Assembly (NCBI GenBank): GCA_938045195.1
Contig: CALINC010000059.1
Span: forward strand, 1-7,442
Direction of reading: 5' to 3'
DNA length: 7,442 nt
From: an uncultured Treponema sp.
GTDB taxonomy: Bacteria; Spirochaetota; Spirochaetia; Treponematales; Treponemataceae
Shown here one piece after another: positions 1-5,372 of the stretch. Under the pieces are notes generated by a model. It made no database searches and was not told the origin of the DNA. It saw only the letters and a list, made by a program, of their open reading frames with translations. Each line of letters starts with the position of its first letter. Position 1 is the first letter of the stretch. Made by a program: the position numbers and the translations under genes.

Positions 1-490
1 AAGCACCGGAGCGGGCTAGATCGGCAGCCAAGGATTCCTCGTCTTCGCTCATCTGTTTTTTTTGCCAAAACAATGTATCTTCCAAATAGAAGGAAGCATA
101 TTTTAAATCCTTGTCGTTTTTAATCAAGGCCTTTACTTCTTTGGAAACGGAAGCCAAGATATTCGAAAAGCGCACTCCAAGGGGCGTAAACGGAACAAAG
201 AGAGCCGATATCGAGTTAAGCTCAGATAAAGCTTCCTTGTTTTCGGTATCGGTTGTATACACGGACGAAGCATAGGCATAAAGAGTTTCGGCTTCGGCAT
301 TAAACTCGTTTAAAATATCCAAAGCTTTTACAAGCCATTTTTTTAAGTCCTTATCCGAAAAAGCCTTTAAGTGTTTTTCAAACTTGGAAGTCAATGCAGG
401 AATTTTCTTTTTTGATTCCGCATATTCTTTTGATTTAAAATCTGGATAAATATTTTTTAAATTCCATCTCGGTGCAGTTTTGTTTTGCAT
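1..490 (-). CDS. pepF: Oligoendopeptidase F, M3 family (N-terminal 163 residues, cut by window edge)
   Basis: This is the start of a zinc metallopeptidase of the PepF/M3B family, a cytoplasmic enzyme that cleaves short oligopeptides, often ones taken up by Opp-type transporters. The protein begins MQNKTAPRWNLKNIYPDF. The W-[ND]-L-x-x-[IL]-Y-P opening is characteristic of PepF-family proteins. The visible part is the helical N-terminal lobe, including LYAYASSVYTTDTENKEA (about residues 78-95) and FYLEDTLFWQKKQMSEDEES, and it ends near LAADLARSGA, a spot where family members carry a similar segment. The zinc-binding HEXXH motif would lie well downstream, outside the window; full proteins are about 590-600 residues. 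The ATG at 488-490 is preceded by AAGGAG (497-502 on the opposite strand) at good spacing, so the start is firm. It lies 30 bases after the stop of the gene at 521-1117, with no terminator between, so the two are probably cotranscribed. The family is recognised from sequence; the substrate is not known. Confidence 0.85.
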   Translation of the reverse strand, partial: MQNKTAPRWNLKNIYPDFKSKEYAESKKKIPALTSKFEKHLKAFSDKDLKKWLVKALDILNEFNAEAETLYAYASSVYTTDTENKEALSELNSISALFVPFTPLGVRFSNILASVSKEVKALIKNDKDLKYASFYLEDTLFWQKKQMSEDEESLAADLARSGA

Positions 491-520
491 TAGTATCTCC
501 TTATAAAATTTATAGAAAAA

Positions 521-1117
521 TTAAAGTTTAAAGAATATTGAAGCTTCTCCATAGTCTCCGTTCCTATCGGTTATGCTAAGTTCAAGTTTATTCTTACCGG
601 AAAATTTTACCCCATCCGTTGAAATCTGTATAAGAAAGGATGTCATTTGGGCATCAGGAAATTGTTCTTCAACATAGGAAAGAGTCAATATTTCGCAAAA
701 TTCACCGTTTACAGATACGGTTAAAGATTCTTTACCTATATCGGGAACAATATTTTTTTCGTTTGCCTTAAACTTACTTAGGCTCATGGGTCTAAAGTAG
801 ACCATTAAATAGTTACCTGCTCCCTTAACTTGAAAACAGTGTAAACCGTATATCTCAATCACATCTATTTTAGGATTAATTTCCAAATCCTCATCAAGGT
901 CTATATTTTGACTCCAGTATTCAAGATAATTTTCTTTGTACTCTTTTACAGCAATAAAAAACGGATAATACTTCGGCTCAGCAGATAAATTGAATTTTCC
1001 TTCATTATTTGTTTCATCGGAATATTCAATTTCGAATTTATTGTTAAGGAGGGCTACTAGGGCTTTTTCAAGAGGATTGTTATTTTTATCGTAAACCGTT
1101 CCGTATATTTCTTTCAT
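521..1117 (-). CDS. Conserved hypothetical protein with N-terminal carboxypeptidase-regulatory-like domain
   Basis: The function is unknown. Residues about 3-60 (starting EIYGTVYDKNNNPLEKALV, with NNEGKFNLSAEP near 37-48) have the pattern of a carboxypeptidase-regulatory-like beta-sandwich: G-x-V-x-D...PL..A.V, then a T/N-x-x-G-x-F turn. The rest is predicted to be mainly beta strand, with a distinctive central stretch (IEIYGLHCFQVKGAG, then MVYFRPMSLSKF) and a C-terminal part ending in GEASIFFKL. There is no signal peptide, lipobox or membrane segment, so it is probably cytoplasmic, unlike most proteins carrying this fold, which are exported. GGAG at 1126-1129 (opposite strand) sits 8 bases before the ATG, and a near-consensus promoter lies about 40 bases upstream, which supports this start. 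It leads the pepF transcription unit, so a link to peptide handling is possible, but nothing in the protein shows it. I loosely recall similar short proteins from clostridia but cannot name a family. Confidence 0.85.
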   Translation of the reverse strand: MKEIYGTVYDKNNNPLEKALVALLNNKFEIEYSDETNNEGKFNLSAEPKYYPFFIAVKEYKENYLEYWSQNIDLDEDLEINPKIDVIEIYGLHCFQVKGAGNYLMVYFRPMSLSKFKANEKNIVPDIGKESLTVSVNGEFCEILTLSYVEEQFPDAQMTSFLIQISTDGVKFSGKNKLELSITDRNGDYGEASIFFKL

Positions 1118-1153
1118 AAGTCATTCTCCGGTTTAGCTATAAAAGCTGACACA

Positions 1154-1182
1154 ATTGTATAATATAAGGGAGCTTATGTCAA
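1154..1182 (-). promoter_or_regulatory. Sigma70-type promoter for the leftward unit (521-1117 and pepF)
   Basis: Read on the minus strand, the -35 box is TTGACA (1177-1182, perfect consensus) and the -10 box is TACAAT (1154-1159, 5 of 6), with an optimal 17-base spacer. Transcription would start near 1146, giving a leader of about 28 bases that contains the GGAG ribosome site. An inverted repeat TGACA/TGTCA (1147-1151 and 1177-1181) brackets the promoter, an 8-bp palindrome ACAATTGT (1151-1158) overlaps the -10 box, and ATAAG-GGAG-CTTAT (1164-1177) fills the spacer. A repressor could use any of these, but no regulator is identified. Confidence 0.7.
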
Positions 1183-1283
1183 TACGAATAGAATGCCGCC
1201 GGCCCCCTAAAAAGAGTCCCCCTATGGTTGTTCGAAAGCGAAAAATTAATAAAAAACGAGCTTTAAATTCGTATGTGCAGTCT

Positions 1284-1311
1284 TTTAAATTTACCCATAC
1301 TGTGATATACT
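1284..1311 (+). promoter_or_regulatory. Possible rightward promoter for the PLD-helicase operon
   Basis: A weak -35 box TTTAAA (1284-1289) is followed after 16 bases by TATACT (1306-1311), which has the extended -10 dinucleotide TG just upstream (1303-1304). This would start transcription near 1318, about 50 bases before the ATG at 1369. A second candidate is the perfect -10 hexamer TATAAT at 1331-1336, but it has no convincing -35 box at the right distance. In such an AT-rich region either could be a chance match. Some promoter is needed here because the genes to the left are transcribed the other way. Confidence 0.35.
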
Positions 1312-1368
1312 GTACCCATTGTTTTGAAAATATAATTACGGCAAAATAGAAATACATAAGAGGAAAAA

Positions 1369-4300
1369 ATGCAAAGTACGCTGATTGACAATTCCGAACA
1401 TTTAAAACTGACTGATACGCTCAAAGAACTGATCAACATCTCAGGTATTACCCGCATCGACATTGCAACCGGCTACTGGGATATTCCCGGCATACAGCTG
1501 ATTGCAGAAGAACTTCGGGCATTCTTGGAACACTCAGCGGACACACACCTGCGCATTCTTATCGGGAAGGACCCGTATCTTTTTGCGCAGTACAGTGCCG
1601 ACGTTAAATATAAAGATGCCAATTATCCTCAAGATTTTATCAGAACCGATCTTGCCGATTTAAAAGTGAAATCGGAATATATTCCGGCTGTGCAATTACT
1701 ATTGAACTTTTGCAAAGAACAGCATGAAGGACAAAAAGACCCCAAAATAGAAATACGTATTTTTCGAGGTGCAGATAATGATAAGCAGCAATTCTTCCAT
1801 TCAAAGTGCTATATTTTTTACGGTGAAGGAAGAGCTTTCGGCATTATAGGCAGCAGCAACTTTACAGGAAAAGGATTACAGGAAAATTCCGAACTGAATT
1901 ATTTGGAAACGGTACCCCAGATTATCACTGCAAAACCTGATGAAATAAACAGGTCGAAAGGTCATATCTCATGGTTCAATGAAAAATGGGCATTAGCTTC
2001 CGATTGGACGCAAGAGTTTTTAGAAGAGGTGCTGAAAAAATCGGAGATAGGGATAGAAAGTGAAAAAAAGGAAGATCAAACCAAACCTCAACATGAACCG
2101 CCGTATACCGAACTTTCTCCCTATCAAACCTATATTAAATTTTTGATCGATCAGTTTGATGAAGTAATAAACGGCGACGGCAAAATCACTCCTGATGAAT
2201 ATATCCCTCATGACGAGGAGTTCAAACAGCTTACCTATCAAAATCAAGCTGTCAATCAAGGTTTTGCAATTATGAAGCGGCACCACGGTTTTATCCTTGC
2301 CGATGTAGTCGGTCTCGGCAAAACTTTTACTGCATTGATGATCGTAAAACGGCACTTGATAGAAACGGACTTTACTCATCCGGTGTTAATTATTACCCCT
2401 CCCGCTATTCACCAGAGTTGGCTAGATTCAATCAACTATTTCGACAAAAACGAATTTCCTCAGAAAACAATTGCACAGCGTATTAACCTTACCACAATCG
2501 GGCGTCTTGATGACAGCGGCGAAAGTGACGGCTATATTGATGTAAATGATTTTGATATCGTATTTAAAAAAGAACAATACGGAATGATTGTAGTTGACGA
2601 AAGTCACCGCTTTAGGAACAGCAATACACTCATGTATCAAAAACTTGATGACTTAATAGGAAGTATAAATCATCATCCATATATTTTACTTCTTTCGGCA
2701 ACCCCGCAAAATAATACTCCGTATGATTTACGGAATCAAATTTATTTATTCCAGCGTGAACATAAAAATGCAACCCTGTGTAACCTCGGCGAATTTGGAA
2801 ATGATCTTGAACGCTACTTTAAAGAGAAACAAGACCGATACAAGCAGTATATTCAACGATATAAACTTGTGAATGGGATAAAAATTCAAAAGACATCGGA
2901 AGAATTAGCTCAAGATAAAAAAAATCTTATTGAGGACAATAAAGATATACGGAAACATATTGTCGAACCGCTGATAATCAGACGTACTCGAACGGATATT
3001 GAAAAATATTATCAAGACGATGTAAAAACTCAAGCATTGAAATTTCCTAAAATAAATAAACCGATTGAAATACCCTATGAGATGAAAGGAGAGCTGGAGC
3101 AGCTTTTTAACACAACCCTCAATATTATTGCACCGCAGGTGAGTCAGATTGAGATAGACGAAGCGGGAAATCAGCTGCTTGCACTCGGAACAGAAGCCGG
3201 GAAAGACGGCCTCGGTTATTACCGCTACAGAGCGATTGAATTTCTGAAAAACAAAGAGCATCGTGCATTATACGAAGTAAAAAATTTAACGGTAAGTAAT
3301 ACGGCGGAACGGTTAGCCCAGCTGATGGAAATATTGCTGGTTAAACGGCTTGAAAGCAGCCAAGCAGCCTTTAAAGAGTCTCTGCATAACCTTTCCCGCT
3401 ACACTGAAAATATGATTAGGATGTGGGAAGTAAATCGTATTTTTATTTGCCCCGATTTGGATGTAAATAAAGAACTTAGCGATAGGGCACTCAAAAAAAA
3501 TGGGGGATTTAAGCAGTGCCTTAACATGCTCGCAGATAAAGCGAATAAAGCGAATAAAGCGAATAAAAGAAATTCCGGAAGCGAATATGAAGGTTCTAAT
3601 AAAGAATATAAAAGAACTGATTTTGATGAAAGCTATATCACCTTATTACAGAATGATTTACAGCTTATCAAAAACTTATGTTCAAAATGGGATGTTCAAA
3701 CGGCAGATCCTAAAATGAGTACCTTTATTTATGAAACAGCTAATCAATTCTTAAATAAAAGAAGAAATAAGAATAGAAAGTTAATTATTTTTACCGAATG
3801 TATTGCAACTCAAAAAGCATTGGTTCAAAAATTATACGAAATGCCGATACCGCATTGCAATGTTCTTTCAATTACGGCAGCAAATCGTGATGATATGAAA
3901 GATATTATTGCGGCAAATTTTGATGCAAATTACAAGGGCGAAAAGCGGGATGACTATCAAATACTGATTACCACAGATGTCCTTTCCGAAGGAGTAAACC
4001 TGCACCGAGCTAATTCAATTTTAAATTATGACTCGCCGTGGAATGCAACACGGCTTATGCAGCGGCTTGGGCGTATTAACCGTATCGGTACGGAAGCAAA
4101 AGAAATATGGAATTATAATTTTTATCCTTCAACATTGGGTGATGCACAAATAAATATTAAGAATAGAACATATATAAAATTGCAAGCCTTTCATGAATTA
4201 TTCGGTGAAGATTCGCAAATTTATTCAACAAAAGAAACAGTACGGCATTTTTCACTGCCGGTATATACAGTCGATGATGATGAAGAATCTCCTATTATGC

Positions 4301-4944
4301 CGTTTATTGCAGAATTACGGGCATTTCAAAAAGAACAGCCGGATGAGTATACCAAACTAAAAGCGATAGACAAGCCTGTTATTTCTGCCATACAAAATCT
4401 ACGACACGGATCATTTGCTGCGATGCACGAATATAACGATCGGCATGAGTATATGCAATCATTATTATATCTTTCGTCCAACATTAAGACTCAGCAAGTT
4501 AGCCAACTTGAGTTTTTTGAAGCGTTAAAACCACTGATACAACTTGAAACACAACAGTCTGAAATAAATATGGATACCATCACAGCCTGTAAGAATTTGA
4601 TTATGGAATGCTATGAAAAAGATAAACAAAACTCAGCATTGATTATGAGGGAAAGAAAAAGCAAACAGAACAAAGAGATAACGCAAGCACGAACTAAAAT
4701 ACAAGAATTATACACAAGCATTAATTCTGAAAACTTGCACGATATGCTCAATGTCATTTCCGAGGCACTCATGCACCACAATGTTACAGTAGCAAAACAA
4801 GTTTTAAAAACAAACTTCGACGATGATGAGTTATTCGGCAATAAGGCAGATGCCATTACAGAACTCTATCAATTAGCGCATCAAAATAAAACTGAAACCG
4901 ATACACACACTGCATTATCAATAGCACTTATCACGGAAAGATAG
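1369..4944 (+). CDS. PLD nuclease-SNF2 helicase fusion, probable restriction/defence protein
   Basis: A 1191-residue protein joining a phospholipase D-type nuclease to an SNF2/RapA-like superfamily 2 DNA translocase. The nuclease domain (about 1-215) has one HxK motif, HSK at 144-146, and GSSN at 161-164 followed by the usual ENSELN; such domains normally dimerise to build one active site. Helicase lobe 1 (about 280-545) has the Walker A variant GLGKT (315-319), DESH (410-413), SAT (443-445) and the SNF2 segment EPLIIRRTRTD (533-543). A long insert (about 545-800) includes KRLESS (659-664) and a lysine-rich linker made by a 9-bp repeat. Lobe 2 starts near LIIFTE (805) and has TTDVLSEGVNL (motif V, about 868-878) and QRLGRINRIG (898-907). 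The last ~250 residues are helical with no domain I recognise. AAGAGG (1358-1363) lies 5 bases before the ATG. All catalytic motifs look intact. The domains are clear from sequence; a role in cutting foreign DNA together with the downstream methyltransferase is inferred. Confidence 0.95.
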   Translation: MQSTLIDNSEHLKLTDTLKELINISGITRIDIATGYWDIPGIQLIAEELRAFLEHSADTHLRILIGKDPYLFAQYSADVKYKDANYPQDFIRTDLADLKVKSEYIPAVQLLLNFCKEQHEGQKDPKIEIRIFRGADNDKQQFFHSKCYIFYGEGRAFGIIGSSNFTGKGLQENSELNYLETVPQIITAKPDEINRSKGHISWFNEKWALASDWTQEFLEEVLKKSEIGIESEKKEDQTKPQHEPPYTELSPYQTYIKFLIDQFDEVINGDGKITPDEYIPHDEEFKQLTYQNQAVNQGFAIMKRHHGFILADVVGLGKTFTALMIVKRHLIETDFTHPVLIITPPAIHQSWLDSINYFDKNEFPQKTIAQRINLTTIGRLDDSGESDGYIDVNDFDIVFKKEQYGMIVVDESHRFRNSNTLMYQKLDDLIGSINHHPYILLLSATPQNNTPYDLRNQIYLFQREHKNATLCNLGEFGNDLERYFKEKQDRYKQYIQRYKLVNGIKIQKTSEELAQDKKNLIEDNKDIRKHIVEPLIIRRTRTDIEKYYQDDVKTQALKFPKINKPIEIPYEMKGELEQLFNTTLNIIAPQVSQIEIDEAGNQLLALGTEAGKDGLGYYRYRAIEFLKNKEHRALYEVKNLTVSNTAERLAQLMEILLVKRLESSQAAFKESLHNLSRYTENMIRMWEVNRIFICPDLDVNKELSDRALKKNGGFKQCLNMLADKANKANKANKRNSGSEYEGSNKEYKRTDFDESYITLLQNDLQLIKNLCSKWDVQTADPKMSTFIYETANQFLNKRRNKNRKLIIFTECIATQKALVQKLYEMPIPHCNVLSITAANRDDMKDIIAANFDANYKGEKRDDYQILITTDVLSEGVNLHRANSILNYDSPWNATRLMQRLGRINRIGTEAKEIWNYNFYPSTLGDAQINIKNRTYIKLQAFHELFGEDSQIYSTKETVRHFSLPVYTVDDDEESPIMPFIAELRAFQKEQPDEYTKLKAIDKPVISAIQNLRHGSFAAMHEYNDRHEYMQSLLYLSSNIKTQQVSQLEFFEALKPLIQLETQQSEINMDTITACKNLIMECYEKDKQNSALIMRERKSKQNKEITQARTKIQELYTSINSENLHDMLNVISEALMHHNVTVAKQVLKTNFDDDELFGNKADAITELYQLAHQNKTETDTHTALSIALITER
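3532..3567 (+). repeat. In-frame 9-bp tandem repeat (GCGAATAAA x3 plus one variant copy)
   Basis: Three exact copies of GCGAATAAA (3541-3549, 3550-3558, 3559-3567) follow a diverged copy GCAGATAAA (3532-3540). They encode Ala-Asp-Lys then (Ala-Asn-Lys)x3 at residues 722-733 of the PLD-helicase, in the insert between the two helicase lobes. Because the unit is a multiple of three, gain or loss of copies would lengthen or shorten a charged linker without breaking the frame. Confidence 0.95.
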
Positions 4945-4960
4945 AGAGGAAAAAACTTGT

Positions 4961-5353
4961 ATGATAGAAAAAAAAGATGAAATAATTATTTATAATACTG
5001 AAGATGGTAAAACTAATGTGAAATTATATGCACAGGACGGTATGATATGGATGAATCAACAGCAGATTGCTTTACTTTTTGAGAGTTCTAAACAAAATAT
5101 CAGTTTACATATTGCAAATATTTTCAAAGACAAAGAACTGGATGAAAAAGCAGTTGTCAAGAATTACTTGACAACTGCCTCTGATGGCAAAAACTATGAA
5201 ATTACGTATTATGCGCTGCCTATGATTTTAGCTATATATCTTGAATTTGATACAAAGCGTAAGGCTTTTTATGCTTCTGAAGCAGATAAATCAGATGAGC
5301 TTGAATTAAAGGCTCTTGAAAATCTGGAAAAAAAATTAAAAGCAAAGAAATAA
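4961..5353 (+). CDS. Short RhuM-family protein (N-terminal domain only)
   Basis: A 130-residue protein whose first ~84 residues match the start of the RhuM family, named from a Salmonella pathogenicity-island gene of unresolved function. The hallmarks are EIIIYNTEDGKTNVKLY, then WMNQQQIALLFESSKQNISLHI (about 30-51, helix-turn-helix-like), then the family signature VVKNYLTTASDGK (65-77). Full RhuM proteins are, from memory, about 300 residues or more and continue after the YY at 83-84 with a conserved GYRV...RGTQFR region. Here the sequence departs at that point into ALPMILAIYLEF and a lysine/glutamate-rich tail ending KKLKAKK, so most of the conserved body is missing. This could be an internal deletion joining the N and C ends, or a functional short form. 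The frame is open and the ribosome site (AGGA at 4947-4950, 10 bases from the ATG) is usable. It lies 16 bases after the helicase stop and 19 before the methyltransferase. RhuM-like genes are often found inside restriction-modification operons, so the position fits, but the role is unknown. Confidence 0.82.
   Translation: MIEKKDEIIIYNTEDGKTNVKLYAQDGMIWMNQQQIALLFESSKQNISLHIANIFKDKELDEKAVVKNYLTTASDGKNYEITYYALPMILAIYLEFDTKRKAFYASEADKSDELELKALENLEKKLKAKK
5150..5178. repeat. Perfect 12-bp inverted repeat inside the RhuM-like gene
   Basis: GCAGTTGTCAAG (5150-5161) and its exact reverse complement CTTGACAACTGC (5167-5178) are separated by the 5-base loop AATTA. The mRNA could form an uninterrupted 12-bp hairpin. 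It lies over codons 64-73, which encode the most conserved RhuM segment (AVVKNYLTTA). No T-run follows, so it is not a standard intrinsic terminator. It may be a by-product of codon choice, an mRNA structure between the helicase and methyltransferase genes, or a protein-binding site. Confidence 0.9.
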
Positions 5354-5372
5354 CATTATTAAGGAGCACACT

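Noticed and set aside
1155..1349. A 64-residue plus-strand open frame and overlapping minus-strand frames in the divergent spacer
   Set aside because: No good ribosome site, low-complexity basic composition and no family likeness. They overlap the promoters, so they are treated as chance open frames.
3541..3567. The short tandem repeat as a CRISPR array
   Set aside because: The units are 9 bases, have no spacers and are in frame within a coding sequence.
3500..3718. A 72-residue plus-strand frame containing a KRI repeat
   Set aside because: It is the 9-bp tandem repeat read in a different frame, wholly inside the helicase gene, with no independent support.
4489..4518. Hairpin-like sequence (ACTC..AAGTT / AACTTGAGT) followed by six T, resembling an intrinsic terminator on the plus strand
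   Set aside because: It lies inside the helicase coding sequence; the stem is short, AT-rich and interrupted by a 3-base bulge, so efficient termination is unlikely.
1369..4944. Reading the PLD-helicase as the restriction subunit of a classical type I or type III system
   Set aside because: The helicase is SNF2/RapA-like and the nuclease is PLD-type. Classical HsdR and Res subunits have other helicase subfamilies and a PD-(D/E)XK nuclease, and no HsdS-like specificity gene is visible.
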